Of a stretch of 64,000 nucleotides of DNA, positions 28,825 to 39,248 are shown in pieces. This DNA is from Vibrio maritimus (GTDB taxonomy: Bacteria; Pseudomonadota; Gammaproteobacteria; Enterobacterales; Vibrionaceae): positions 1 to 64,000 of the forward strand of contig JYJJ01000004.1 in the NCBI GenBank assembly GCA_003263775.1, in the 5' to 3' direction. Position numbers and translations under genes: made by a program. Position 1 is the first letter of the stretch. Every line of letters begins with the position of its first letter. Below the pieces are notes generated by a model that saw only the letters and a program-made list of their open reading frames with translations, was not told the DNA's origin and ran no database searches.

Positions 28825-28979
28825 CAGCTAAACGCTTCTGAAAGCCACGCTATCCCCCTCTTTCCAGGCCCCCATAACAGCTCAAGTCACCATAGAGACA
28901 CATAGGAAAAGCCTGCCAACTTTAGTACTATTTGCTACCACTATTTTCCCATCTGCTAATGCAGTGACAAAGGTGCACA

Positions 28980-29405
28980 ATGCTAAATATCGAATTCGCC
29001 CAAGGCAGCCTAGATGCCAAAGCACAAAGTGAATTGACTGCAGGACTTGAGTCCCATGGGCAAGTGCAGGACGCCCCCTCTTATAACAAACAGCGCTTTA
29101 ACTGGACGGTACGCGATGACAACGGTGAACTGATTGCAGCACTGACCGCTGACCTTCTTTGGGATTGGATGTATATCGATGAACTGTGGGTCGACGATCG
29201 CTGTCGAGGGACTGGGATGGGCAGCAAACTGATGAAGCAAGCTGAGCAATACGCTATCGAACACAAGCTCTCAGGCCTATGGTTATGGACCCAAAGCTGG
29301 CAGGCGCCAGTGTTTTATCAGAAACTGGGGTTTGTTGAGTTCACTCGTTTTGATGATTTCCCAAAGGGTCATAGCCGCATTGGTCTAAGAAAAGCATTAG
29401 TCTAA
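28980..29405 (+). CDS. GNAT-family N-acetyltransferase
   Basis: A 141-residue single-domain GNAT. The acetyl-CoA pyrophosphate loop is visible as DDRCRGTGMGSKLM (RxxGxG pattern, about residues 77-90). LWTQSWQAPVFYQKLGFVEF near the C-terminus is the typical last part of the fold. The start ATG at 28980 has AGGTG upstream. The substrate is unknown. It sits between a permease and a carbamoyltransferase, so a small amine is conceivable, but nothing in the sequence proves it. Confidence 0.82.
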   Translation: MLNIEFAQGSLDAKAQSELTAGLESHGQVQDAPSYNKQRFNWTVRDDNGELIAALTADLLWDWMYIDELWVDDRCRGTGMGSKLMKQAEQYAIEHKLSGLWLWTQSWQAPVFYQKLGFVEFTRFDDFPKGHSRIGLRKALV

Positions 29406-29469
29406 GAAAAGCACTAGCCTGAGAAAACACTTAGCGAATCATAGTTAAATGGTTAGATGGTTAAACATG

Positions 29470-29498
29470 AAAAAGGGGCGCTATGCCCCTTTTGTCTT
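29470..29498. terminator. Terminator between the GNAT gene and the carbamoyltransferase gene
   Basis: AAAAGGGGC / GCCCCTTTT with a five-base loop has A and T runs on both sides. Confidence 0.82.
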
Positions 29499-29551
29499 AT
29501 AAGCCAACTCTATGTTAGCCAACGCTGTGACGGTTGTAATTGCCTGTTGAA

Positions 29552-30598
29552 TTAGATCTTAGCCAAGAACGCATTCACGCGATCTTCATGACGTTTCACC
29601 GTTTCTGCTGAAGGCTGTTTGGTATGTTTATAAGTAAAGTACACCAGCAGCGCCATTTGAGCGGTAAGGCGGTTTTCTGCTTCATCAAAAATCACCGAGC
29701 GTTCACACTCCATCACCTCACGAGTACATTCACGCTGATCATTGGCAGGCAGGCAGTGCATGAACATAGCATTTGGCCCAGCACGATCCAAAAGCTCTTT
29801 GGTGATCACATAGTTTGGCATAAACGCTGACAAACGCGCTTCTTTCTCTTCTTCTTGACCAAACCAGTAGAAACTATCTGCAACCAGAATATCGCAGCCT
29901 TCTACCGCACTAATATCATCGGTAACAGTAAGTTTAGAGCCTGACGATTCGCAATTATCAAGAGCGATATCAATCCACTCTTGAGGTGGGCAATACTGTT
30001 TTGGGCCAATGTGTTTATAGTCCGCACCAAATCGTGTACAAGCAAACATGAGTGATGAGGCGACATTAGTCGCATCACCAACGAAGGCAACAGTCAAATC
30101 ACTCAGTTGCTTACCTTCTGGCAAATGCTCTTGAATGGTAAACAAGTCCGCCATGATTTGCGTAGGGTGCAGCCAATCACAAAGACCATTAATGACGGGT
30201 ACCGTGGACGATTTGGCCAATCCTGCCACCGTATCGTGGCAATCAACTCGCGCCATCATAATATCAACCATACGTGACAGTACGCGTCCGGTATCTTCCA
30301 AAGACTCTTTAGCACCTAAGTGGATATCTTTAGGTGAAAGGAACTGAGCGTGACCACCAAGCAAGGTTGCCGCAGCTTCAAAGGATACACGTGTTCTTGT
30401 TGAGGGCTGCTCGAAAATCATCGCGATGGTTTTGTTTTTAAATAGCTGAGGGACGGCATTGTCTCTGCGCGCCTCTTTCAGCATCGCCATGAGTTCTAAA
30501 ATATCCGTCAATTCTTGCTTACTAAAATCTTGAGTTTTTAAGAAGTGGCGTAAACCTTCTTTGTTGAGTTCGGTTGCGCTTGAAGCTGGAAGTTTCAT
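29552..30598 (-). CDS. Putrescine carbamoyltransferase-like enzyme (ornithine/aspartate carbamoyltransferase family)
   Basis: The carbamoyl-phosphate motif STRTR (PSTRTRVSFE), HPTQ and MHCLPA are present. The segment where ornithine carbamoyltransferases carry DVWVSMGE reads DSFYWFGQEEEKEARLSAF, and the insert after HCLP is short (NDQRECTREVM). Both features resemble putrescine carbamoyltransferase (AguB/PTC) rather than ArgF. The start ATG at 30598 has AGGAG upstream, giving 348 residues. PTC normally acts after agmatine deiminase, releasing putrescine and carbamoyl phosphate for a carbamate kinase; a carbamate kinase gene is divergent here. No agmatine deiminase gene is in the window. It may be annotated elsewhere as ornithine carbamoyltransferase. 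Confidence 0.8.
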   Translation of the reverse strand: MKLPASSATELNKEGLRHFLKTQDFSKQELTDILELMAMLKEARRDNAVPQLFKNKTIAMIFEQPSTRTRVSFEAAATLLGGHAQFLSPKDIHLGAKESLEDTGRVLSRMVDIMMARVDCHDTVAGLAKSSTVPVINGLCDWLHPTQIMADLFTIQEHLPEGKQLSDLTVAFVGDATNVASSLMFACTRFGADYKHIGPKQYCPPQEWIDIALDNCESSGSKLTVTDDISAVEGCDILVADSFYWFGQEEEKEARLSAFMPNYVITKELLDRAGPNAMFMHCLPANDQRECTREVMECERSVIFDEAENRLTAQMALLVYFTYKHTKQPSAETVKRHEDRVNAFLAKI

Positions 30599-31022
30599 AG
30601 TAACACTCCTTGATAAGGTCATCTGGCATCGGCGTGATTGCCTTGACCACTATCTTGGCGGGTTTGTCATCCCAATTCGTCACTCAGAATCAAACATCGG
30701 TTTATCGACCATTTGTTGATAAAAAAACTGGGGAGTCATCAAATTTCCGCAGCAAAAAACCGATATGTGACTTTGCTAGGTGATTTTCGCCGCTTTGACT
30801 CTAACCATGAGATCAGAATCAACCATCGGTGACCGCAAGCGGTTTTGCCTTTGAAAATTGACCTTGGCAACACTTCTTAACGCGTTTACCCGTTCAAGTA
30901 AGAAAACTGATTCTCATCAAGCCGATGACTACGTGCAGGTTCGATAGTAAACGGGTCATCAAATATCACTGACATGCCGTCACTATCCCAGAGACGGCAT
31001 CGCAGGTTTTAAGGAGTGAGCC
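30599..31022. promoter_or_regulatory. Divergent control region of the carbamoyltransferase and carbamate kinase genes
   Basis: These 424 bp contain no convincing gene. A 17-bp motif occurs twice in direct orientation, CAGAATCAAACATCGGT (30685-30701) and CAGAATCAACCATCGGT (30814-30830), differing at one base. An inverted partial copy, ACCGAT, lies between them at 30759-30764. The repeats are candidate operators for an unknown regulator. Ribosome sites for both genes are at the edges. No clear ARG box or FNR site was found. Confidence 0.55.
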
Positions 31023-31953
31023 ATGAGTAAACCCATTCTTGTTGTTGCGGTCGGCGGTAACGCACTGTTGCAGCGCGGCGAAACCATGAGCTGTGAAAAC
31101 CAAGTAAAAAACATCGATAAGACCACCGCTGCACTCGCCGAGCTAAGTGAGCGCTATCGCTTGGTCATTGTGCACGGCAATGGACCTCAGGTCGGTTTGC
31201 TTGCCCTGCAAAACCTCAACTACACCGAGACCCACCCTACCCCTCGATGTATTAGGTGCCGAGAGCCAAGGCATGATTGGTTATCTAATTGAGCAAGGCA
31301 TTCAAAAAGTCATGCCAGAAAAGCGCTGTACGACCATATTGACGCAAATCGAAGTCGATGCCATGGATCCCGCGTTTGCTGAGCCAACCAAGTACATTGG
31401 TCCTGTCTATGATGAGCAACAAGCACAACACCTTGCACAGCAGCATGGCTGGCAAATCAAACAAGATGGCCAATACTGGCGCCGCGTAGTGCCATCACCA
31501 CTACCAAAGCGCATCGTTGAAATCGATTCAATACAAACGCTGCTCAATCGCGATCATATTGTGATTTGCTGTGGTGGAGGGGGCGCACCTGTTGTTCGAG
31601 AACAAGGTAGATTACATGGCGTGGAAGCCGTCATTGATAAAGACTTTGCTGCCGCTGTGCTCGCCAAGCAGTTAGCTGCGGACCACTTTGTGATTTTGAC
31701 CGATGGTGAAAACGTCTGTGTCGATTGGGGCAAGCCAACAGAAAGGCCACTATTTGAAATTAGCGCCGATGAAATAGAGCAGTACCAATTTGCTGAAGGT
31801 TCAATGAAACCCAAAGTCGAGGCCTGCGTTCAATTTGCTAGAGCAACCTCTGGAATTGGCCATATAGGTGACTTACATAAAGCGATGGAAATCACCACCT
31901 ATCAATCGGGCACTCATATTTACGTCGAGAAAAGCCTGGAACCCTCGGTCTAA
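31023..31953 (+). CDS. arcC: Carbamate kinase (frameshifted)
   Basis: This enzyme makes ATP from carbamoyl phosphate and ADP, the last step of agmatine or arginine deiminase pathways. Motifs are VVAVGGNALLQRGE, VIVHGNGPQVGLL, GMIGYLIEQ, YIGPVYDEQQA, VVPSPLPKRIVE, CCGGGGAPVV and AVIDKDFAAAVLA. The frame changes around 31237-31243. Two single C deletions would restore the conserved THPYPLDVLGAES and give 310 residues, the standard length; a single insertion is possible but would lose the conserved PLDVLGAE context. It is divergent from the carbamoyltransferase. Confidence 0.88.
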
Positions 31954-31990
31954 CGGCCCAAGTGCATTGTGACAACGTGAATTGTGGGAA

Positions 31991-32018
31991 AGCGAGTCGC
32001 AATCAAGCGACTCGCTCA
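31991..32018. terminator. Hairpin between the carbamate kinase and NAT genes
   Basis: AGCGAGTCGC (31991-32000) / GCGACTCGCT (32007-32016) is a perfect 10-bp stem with a six-base loop between two convergent genes. T-tracts are short, so terminator strength is uncertain. Confidence 0.65.
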
Positions 32019-32029
32019 CGATGGTCTGT

Positions 32030-32859
32030 TTAAGGGTACAAGCGAGCTAATATAAGCGCTCGCTTTTCTTCTGGGACCACTATCCCAAACTCCCGCTCTA
32101 CAACATCAAAATAACTGTGTTGTTCAAGCTCGCTCACGTTAGTTTCTTGTTCTCCACGACGGTGACGAAGTATGGTATCAAGTAGCGTTACACTGCCCTC
32201 AGCTGTAGCAAGTGCCGCAGTCAACGACTGAGTAAACACCGCATTAGGGCTAGTCGAGGTGTAGTGATTTGCGTACTCAATATCGCCCCTAGCCACAAAC
32301 ACCAAATCTAAGCTATATAAATCCAGCCACCCGTCTTCCACTCTGCGCTGCAAAAGGTAGCCAAAGTCCTCCATTTCAATAAACCGAAACACTTGAAAAC
32401 CTGCCTGCTGCTCTACATTAGCCACCAGCTTAATGGGTGCGCGCGGCGTATTCGAACCAAAACCGACATCGGCAACCCAGTGATCTTCGCCAATCGTCAC
32501 TAACGTTACTTGATGGCTTCGCCCCGACGGCGTGCCTGAAAGGTGCACGCGAGCAAGCTTAGGTTTAACGCTATACCCTAAAGTCTCTAGCACTTCTAGA
32601 AACAGGGCATTAACCTCAAAGCAGTAACCACCGCGAGAGTGCGTGACGAGTTTTTCAAATCTCACTTCGGATTCGAGCTGATACTGTCGCCCGCAAACAC
32701 ATCAAAGTTCTCAAACGGGATCGTGCGGTGCTGAGCGCTTTGTAGTTTGACCAAATCGGCATAGCTGGCTAAAAACGTATTGCTTACCACACCGTTATCT
32801 ACGCCACTGAGCGTGACATCCAATTTATCTAAGTATTGCTGCAACTGGTTTGGTGTCAT
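32030..32859 (-). CDS. Arylamine N-acetyltransferase (frameshifted)
   Basis: A NAT-family enzyme that transfers acetyl from acetyl-CoA to aromatic amines or hydrazines through a Cys-His-Asp triad. The catalytic Cys is in RGGYCFEVN, the His is probably in GRSHQVTLV, and the Asp in WVADVGFGSN. The start ATG at 32859 (MTPNQLQQYLDKLDV) has AGGA upstream. The frame breaks near 32675: TCGAATCC should be TCGGAATCC, giving 276 residues, the family length. The natural substrate is unknown. Confidence 0.87.
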
Positions 32860-32973
32860 GGGGGTTCCTGTACTTTGGCGTTGAGATAATTGACCACAAG
32901 CATAAATCCTCAACCTAACCTGAGGTCAACGATTTCAATTCGCTTTATCCGCTCTTTATCACTTACTGGAGAT

Positions 32974-33007
32974 AAAAAAATGCCCAAGCTGCTATAAGCT
33001 TGGGCAT
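32974..33007 (-). terminator. Terminator of the thr operon
   Basis: On the minus strand TGCCCAAGCT / AGCTTGGGCA with a TATAGC loop is followed by seven T. It lies 20 bp after thrC. Confidence 0.9.
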
Positions 33008-33025
33008 GGATACCATCAAATCTGA

Positions 33026-34305
33026 CTACTGAACTCGACGTAACACGGCTTTCAGTGCATCAAAGTCGTTATCAAGATCTTCAGATAACAACTCCATCGC
33101 TGCGTGCTTAGCTAGAGGTCCTGGAAGGTCGATGTCTGACCCAAGGATATCATCCACCACTTCTTTGAACTTGGCAGGGTGTGCAGTACACAAGAACAGA
33201 CCCGTTTCGCCTTCTTGCAGTTGCTCGTCCAGCAAGCGGTAGGCAATCGCGCCGTGTGGCTCACACAAGTAGCCTTGAGCGTTGAGATCACGCACAGATT
33301 CAGCACTTTGCTCATCCGTCACCATGCCTTTACCCAGCGTATCCAGACCCCAGCCTTTGATTTGGCATAGTTCTTCGATACGTGGCCAGTTGTTTGGCTG
33401 GCTTACGTCCATCGCATTTGAAGTTGTTGCAACCGTTGGCTTAGGATCCCACTCACCTGTTTCTAGGTAACGAGGCACCGTATCGTTGGCATTGGTTGCT
33501 GCAATGAAGCGTTTGATAGGAAGGCCTAGTGCTTTCGCCAATAGACCTGCCGTTAGGTTACCAAAATTACCACTCGGTACCGAGACAACTAAGTTCTCAC
33601 GCTCTTGTTTAGACATCTGAGATGCCGCTTCGAAGTAGTAACAAATTTGCGCCATCAGACGGCTGATGTTGATTGAGTTCGCCGAGTTAAGGCCGATCTC
33701 TTCACGCAATGCTGCATCGTCAAAGGCTTGCTTAACGAGTGCTTGACAGGCATCAAAGTCGCCGTTGATTGCCACTGTGTGGATGTTCTTGCCTAATGTG
33801 CAGAATAGCTTTTCTTGTAGCGGGCTGATCTTGCCTTTTGGATAAAGGATAACAACATTGATGTCTTCCATGCCGTAAAACGCGTGAGCAACCGCCGCAC
33901 CCGTATCGCCAGATGTCGCTGTAAGGATAGTGATCTTGCCACCATCAGAGACTGCGCCAAAGACTGAGCCATAAAGCGGCCACCGAAGTCTTTGAACGCT
34001 AGCGTTGGACCGTGGAAAAGCTCAAGTGCGTATACGCTATCTTTTACCTGATTGATAGGCGCTGGGAACTGGAATGCATTGTCGACCAACTCATTCACTT
34101 TCTCTGCTGGAAGCTCATCACCGATCAGCGCAGACAAAATCTTTGCGCTACGCGTGACAAAGTCTTCAGCCAACAGTGCGTCTACATCATCGAACTTTGG
34201 CAGCTCAGATGGGAAAAATAGACCTTGGTTACGACCTAAACCTTGGCGTACGGCTTGGCCAAACGAGACTTGCTCGTCGTTCTCTTTGATGTTGTACAGC
34301 TTCAT
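33026..34305 (-). CDS. thrC: Threonine synthase ThrC (frameshifted)
   Basis: ThrC is the pyridoxal-phosphate enzyme that converts O-phosphohomoserine to threonine. The PLP lysine is in [24 protein letters not shown] (restored frame), [28 protein letters not shown] and [12 protein letters not shown] follow. The ATG at 34305 overlaps the thrB stop by four bases (ATGA). The frame breaks near 33957, where one base is missing in [17 protein letters not shown]. The corrected length is 426 residues, as in E. coli. It is the last gene of the thrABC operon. Confidence 0.93.
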
Positions 34306-35264
34306 AGCTTACTTCCTGTTACCTTCGAGCCTTGCTTGTCGAGGCGACAAACATGGACGAATCCTTCGTTATTTTGTACGTAATTCTCTTCTAACCAGCG
34401 AGCCACTCTGTCCGCGACATCTTTGTCTTTACAGATGCTAAATAGCGTTGGGCCGCTGCCTGAAATTCCTGTCGCTAATGCACCCGCTGTTGCAGCGTAT
34501 TCACGAGCCTTGCTAAACCCTGGTAATAACTTGGCGCGATAAGGTTCAGCGATGACATCTTTGATCATCTTCGCTGCCAACTCTGGTTGATTAGAGTGGC
34601 AAGCGTGGATGAACCCAGCTAAGTGACGACCATGGGCAATGATATCTTGTCTGCGATACTGAGATGGTAGGATCTCACGCGCTTCTGCAGTCGACACCTT
34701 GATGCCAGGATAAGCCATAACCCAGTACCACTCATCAAAGCATGGTACTTCTTGGCTGATGATACCGAGCTCTTCCAGCATCAACTGCACACCGCCTAGG
34801 TAGCAAGGTGCCACATTGTCATAATGGATGCCACCAGAAATTTGACCTTCCATCTCACCCATTAGCGCGAGAAGCTCAGTCTCATTCAGTGGATTACCAT
34901 GAAACTGGTTCAGTGCATCGAGCGCAGCAACAATAGAACAGGCGCTAGAACCTAGGCCAGAACCAATCGGCATGTTCTTCTCAAGCGTCATGTAGACCGG
35001 CTTGAGTGCCACACCTTTTTTGTCTAGCTCACGGGCATAAACCTTCCAGCAATCGTAAACGATGTTCTCTTTTGGATCGCTTGGCAGCTTATCAACAAAG
35101 CTGCCTTTAGTGGCAAGGTCGAACGGCTTATCGCCCAGCCTTACCTCAACACAATCGCCAAGCAGGGTACCATCAACAGGTGATACCGCCGCGCCCAACA
35201 CATCAAAGCCAACGCTTACATTGCCAATCGAGGCAGGCGCATAAACGACAACGCTATCACTCAT
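34302..35264 (-). CDS. thrB: Homoserine kinase ThrB
   Basis: ThrB is a GHMP-family kinase phosphorylating homoserine. The ATP-binding motif [17 protein letters not shown] lies near residues 93-109, and the N-terminus [17 protein letters not shown] is typical. [12 protein letters not shown] is the C-terminal GHMP motif. At 320 residues it has normal length. Only one base separates the thrA stop from its ATG, and its own stop overlaps thrC, so the operon is tightly coupled. Confidence 0.96.
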   Translation of the reverse strand: MSDSVVVYAPASIGNVSVGFDVLGAAVSPVDGTLLGDCVEVRLGDKPFDLATKGSFVDKLPSDPKENIVYDCWKVYARELDKKGVALKPVYMTLEKNMPIGSGLGSSACSIVAALDALNQFHGNPLNETELLALMGEMEGQISGGIHYDNVAPCYLGGVQLMLEELGIISQEVPCFDEWYWVMAYPGIKVSTAEAREILPSQYRRQDIIAHGRHLAGFIHACHSNQPELAAKMIKDVIAEPYRAKLLPGFSKAREYAATAGALATGISGSGPTLFSICKDKDVADRVARWLEENYVQNNEGFVHVCRLDKQGSKVTGSKL

Positions 35265-35265
35265 C

Positions 35266-37724
35266 TTATACTCCTAGTTTCCAGCCTAACGTACGCATCA
35301 CGTCCGAGAAGACACCCGCAGCCGTCACTTCTGTACCAGCACCGTAGCCACGAAGTACCAGAGGGATTGGCTGATAGTAACGGCTGTAGAAGGCCAGTGC
35401 GTTCTCGCCGTCTTTGATCTTAAACATAGGGTCGTTTTCATCGACAGCTGCAATGCGAACGCGGCACTTACCGTCAGCGATCTCGCCTACATAACGCAAT
35501 ACTTTGCCTTCTTTGGCTGCGTTTTCTACCAACTCGCTGAAGTAAGCATCTGCTTCTGGCAAACGAGCCATAAACTCATCGATAGAGCCTGAATCATCAA
35601 AGCCTGGTGGCAGAGCTTGATCAACTTCTACATCTTCAAGCTCAAGCGCCATACCCGCTTCACGCGCCAGAATAAGTAGCTTACGCGCCACGTCCATACC
35701 AGAGAGATCGTCACGTGGGTCCGGCTCAGTAAAGCCTTTATCTTTGGCTACATTGGTTGCTTGGCTCAGCGTTAGCCCTTCATCCAACTTACCGAAGATG
35801 AATGATAAAGAGCCAGATAGGATGCCGTTGAACTTCTCAAGTTCATCACCAGCGGCAATCAGATTCTGCAAGTTTTCGATGACTGGCAGACCTGCGCCTA
35901 CCGTCGTTTCATACATCAACTTACGACGAGAGCTGCGAGCCACATCGCGAAGCTGATGGTAGTAAGACATGCTCGCAGTGTTCGCTTTCTTGTTTGGCGT
36001 CACTACGTGGAAGCCTGCGGCTAGGAACTCAGCATACTGGTTAGCGATATCTTCGCTTGATGTACAGTCAACCAAAACTGGGTTGATGATGTGATTACGT
36101 TGAACCAGTGCGGCTAGGCTAGAGACGGTGAATTTCTCACTGACATCACCCATACGATCGCGCCACTGCTCAAGCGGTAAGCCATTGCCATCAAGCAATA
36201 CCCCTTTGCTGTTTGCCAGACCGCAAACACGGATGATGATACCTTTCTCGGCTAGCTTCCCTTGCTGTCTTTGGATTTGATCCACCAGCTCACCACCAAC
36301 GCCGCCAACACCAACCACAAACACATCAAGGAAGTGCTTAGAGTTAAATAGGTTTTCGTGACAGGCTTTGATGGCTTCAGAAATCTTATCTTCTGGGATA
36401 ACCGCTGAAATCGCGCGCTCTGATGAACCCTGAGCAATAGCCACAATGTTCACGTTTACTTCAGCAAGTGATGAGAAGAACTGAGAGGCAACGCCGCGAG
36501 AAGTGCGCATACCGTCACCGACGAGCGTTACGATAGCAACGTCATCCATGAACTCTACAGGCTCAAGCAGACCGTTTTTCAGCTCAAGCTCGAACGCTTC
36601 ACTAAGCGCACGCTCAGCTTCTAGCTTGTCTTCTTCTTCGATGCAGAAACTGATGCTGTACTCTGATGAAGATTGAGTAATGAGAACAATAGATACACCT
36701 GCCGATGACATCGCGCCAAATACGCGGCTTGCCATGCCTACCATGCCCTTCATACCTGGGCCAGATACGTTAACCATGATGAGGTTAGAAGTGTGGTGAT
36801 ACCTTTAATTGGTAGGTTGTCTTCGCCAGTATCTTGACCGATCAAAGTCCCGGCACCCTGTGGGTTAAAGGAGTTCTTGATAAGACAAGGGATATGGAAC
36901 TGAGCAATTGGAGCAATAGTTTTCGGGTGAAGAACCGAAGCGCCGAAGTAAGAGAGTTCCATTGCTTCTTGGTAACTAAGCGATTTAAGGAGGCGTGCAT
37001 CGTCAACTAATCGAGGGTCACAGTTATAAACGCCATCAACGTCGGTCCAGATTTCACAACAATCCGCACGCAGACACGCAGCCAGTACCGCTGCAGAGTA
37101 GTCCGAACCATTACGACCTAGCGTCACTAGTTCACCTTTCGCATTACCTGCAGTGAAACCAGGCATGATGTGTACAACACCCTCAGCAAGCGGATTCGCT
37201 TGGAAGTTTTGAGTCGATACTTCAACGTCCACCATAGCTTCTAGGTGGTCACCGTTGGCAAACAGGTATTTCACAGGGTCGATAAGATCCGCCGCTTGGC
37301 CTTTCGCGATAAGTACCGCTTTCATCAACTGGATAGAAATGCGCTCACCTTTAGAAATAATGCGAGCATTAACATGGTCAGGGCAAGTGCCAAGAAGGCG
37401 AATACCATGGACGAACTGGTGAAGTTGGAACAGCGAAGTTTTGACTTGGTTGTCGAAATCTGTGCTGTCGATGTTCGGGAGGACTTTTTTAATGTTGGAG
37501 AACAGCTCATTGAATGACGTCTCTAGTTCAGAGATTTGCAGTTCAACTTCATTGTTCTTGAGTGCAGTTTCAATGACTGCTACTAGTTTGTTGGTTGTTT
37601 TACCCGGTGCTGATAGCACCACGGCTAAGTCTTCTTGCTGGGCATTGTTGGCGATGATGTCCGCCGCTCTTAAAAAACGGTCCGCATCGGCTAACGATGA
37701 GCCTCCAAATTTTAGTACTCGCAT
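35266..37724 (-). CDS. thrA: Bifunctional aspartokinase I / homoserine dehydrogenase I ThrA (frameshifted)
   Basis: ThrA catalyses the first and third steps from aspartate to homoserine. The aspartokinase domain (about residues 1-290) starts [18 protein letters not shown] and has [14 protein letters not shown]. The ACT regulatory region spans about 310-460, and homoserine dehydrogenase about 465-815 starts [17 protein letters not shown]. The frame breaks near 36790, where CTTTCT appears as CTTCT in [18 protein letters not shown]. Restoring it gives 819 residues, near E. coli's 820. Expression is controlled by thrL attenuation, and the enzyme is probably inhibited by threonine. Confidence 0.94.
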
Positions 37725-37751
37725 CCTTTCCTCCCGAAATACTCAAAACAG

Positions 37752-37788
37752 GTAAAAAAAAGGCCCGTATCTTGGTGATACAGGCCTT
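37752..37788 (-). terminator. Transcription attenuator of the thr operon
   Basis: On the minus strand AGGCCTGTATC / GATACGGGCCT with an ACCAA loop is followed by seven or more T. It lies between the thrL stop and the thrA ribosome site, in the position of the thr attenuator. Confidence 0.88.
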
Positions 37789-37807
37789 GTTTTTGAATTT
37801 CTTTCGT

Positions 37808-37858
37808 CTACCAGCCTGCCCCAACGATAATGTCGGTAATAATAATGGTGGTGGTCAT
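37808..37858 (-). CDS. thrL: thr operon leader peptide ThrL
   Basis: A 16-residue frame, MTTTIIITDIIVGAGW, holds four Thr and five Ile codons, the two amino acids that control the E. coli thr operon by attenuation. It ends in TAG about 20 bp before the attenuator stem. An in-frame ATG at 37882 would add eight residues (MFNHQHVV). Neither start has a strong ribosome site, so the exact start is uncertain. Confidence 0.85.
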   Translation of the reverse strand: MTTTIIITDIIVGAGW

Positions 37859-38145
37859 TACTACGTGCTGGTGATTAAACATAATAGGTCGTGCTTCAGA
37901 TTCTGTTATGTGCTTACCCATACGTGTACCGCATTTGTTGGCGATTAGTCAATCAAAAATTGTACTTTTGTTGCTTGGCGAGCATTTTTTTATCAAAAGC
38001 ATAAAAAAGGATAATAATGCATTTATATGCAGTTAGGATCTTTATACATAACTAAATGCTATATAGTTTTACAACTTTTTGCTTAGATTCTGTGCTTTAA
38101 TTAGAAATCAATAAACTATAAAAACTATAACCAAGGAGTGGTGCC

Positions 38146-38634
38146 ATGAGAGCAGTGTCTTTATACGCCCCAGCGTTATTGGTTTGTAGTGGTTTATTGT
38201 TCAGCGCTTCAGCACTCTCTGTTGAGCTCCCTGCGCTCCCTTCTCAACATAATCAATCACCGCACAGCTTCTTCTTATCTTCTGGTAGTAAATCCAGCGG
38301 TGCAGATTCTTTTGATGTGTGGAATGTCGATAGCGGCTACTCGTACGCTGTGTTTGATTCTCTAGACGTGTACATTGGTGCCCGCCTCAACAATTCAGAT
38401 ATCTCTAACGACCGTGGCTTTCTAAGTGGCGTTAACTATCAGGTGTCTGACCGTATTTCTGTGAAGAGTACGCTGCGTGGATATCAATACGAAGAAAATA
38501 ATGAGACACAAGGTGCGATGGCGGCCGAGGTTTCGAGCCGAATGAGGTTAACAGAAAACCTAGACGTTCACGCCACCTTTGACTTTGAAAAAGTTCAGCA
38601 AGGGGTTGAAGTCGGTCTAGGTTTCCGTTTTTAG
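38146..38634 (+). CDS. Small outer-membrane beta-barrel-like protein of unknown function
   Basis: 162 residues with a signal peptide ending at about ALS (residues 1-24). After it the chain alternates polar and hydrophobic residues in beta-strand fashion (for example YSYAVFDSLDVYIGARLN and DRISVKSTLRGYQYE) and ends GLGFRF. A C-terminal Phe is the usual signal for BAM insertion. The start ATG at 38146 has AAGGAG upstream. The length fits a small 6-8 strand barrel. The function is unknown; it is divergent from the thr operon. Confidence 0.75.
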   Translation: MRAVSLYAPALLVCSGLLFSASALSVELPALPSQHNQSPHSFFLSSGSKSSGADSFDVWNVDSGYSYAVFDSLDVYIGARLNNSDISNDRGFLSGVNYQVSDRISVKSTLRGYQYEENNETQGAMAAEVSSRMRLTENLDVHATFDFEKVQQGVEVGLGFRF

Positions 38635-38669
38635 TTGAGTGTGTAAATACAGCGATTACCGCTCACAGA

Positions 38670-39152
38670 CTAAAATTCCAGTGCTTCCTTACTAATTAGC
38701 ACCCCATTCCAATCTGAATACACATAATGACCTGGCTGAACAATTTGATTGTTCATGGTCAGTGTGACGTTGATTTGCCCAGCTCCGCGTTTTTCTGTCT
38801 TAAATGGACACGCTGCGAGTGCTTTCACCCCAAGATCCATCTCCGACATTGCGGCAACATCGCGAATTGCACCATTAACAATGACGCCTTCCCAGCCATT
38901 CTCAATGGCCATGATCGCCAACTGGTCGCCCAAAAGCGCTTTCGCACACGAGCCATTCCCATCAACAAAGAGTACTTTCCCTTTACCATCGTGGCCTAGC
39001 ACTTCTCGCACCATGGAATTGTCGTGGTAGCAACGTACCGTGACAATCTCGCCCCAAAAGGCGGCGCGTTGACCAAAGTTTTGCAGCGGCAAGTTCAGCA
39101 GCATCACTTTGTCTTCGTGTTGGTCACAAATATCAGGTGTGATATCTCTCAT
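38670..39152 (-). CDS. RraA-family protein (paralogue of the RNase E regulator)
   Basis: 160 residues with the RraA fold motifs [20 protein letters not shown] and [14 protein letters not shown]. coli RraA binds RNase E and inhibits it; other members are HMG/CHA aldolases. The Asp in GAIRD that binds the metal in aldolases is present. The start ATG at 39152 has GGAGG upstream; in-frame upstream starts are unsupported. Vibrio usually carry more than one member, so this is not called rraA. Confidence 0.8.
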   Translation of the reverse strand: MRDITPDICDQHEDKVMLLNLPLQNFGQRAAFWGEIVTVRCYHDNSMVREVLGHDGKGKVLFVDGNGSCAKALLGDQLAIMAIENGWEGVIVNGAIRDVAAMSEMDLGVKALAACPFKTEKRGAGQINVTLTMNNQIVQPGHYVYSDWNGVLISKEALEF

Positions 39153-39248
39153 GTTTCCTCCGTGATAATAGCTCAATAGGTGCAAAAACCAGCCGCACCT
39201 TTAGAGAGCATTAAAGTAAAATCCCTTTTTACTTGCCCAGCCAAACGG

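Noticed and set aside
29552..30598. Anabolic ornithine carbamoyltransferase ArgF
   Set aside because: The ornithine-type SMGE loop and the long insert after HCLP are absent; the putrescine type fits better, though an assay would decide.
30721..30760. FNR-like site in the carbamate kinase divergent region (GTTGATAA...GTCATCAA)
   Set aside because: The half-sites are about 18 bp apart rather than four, so this is not an FNR palindrome.
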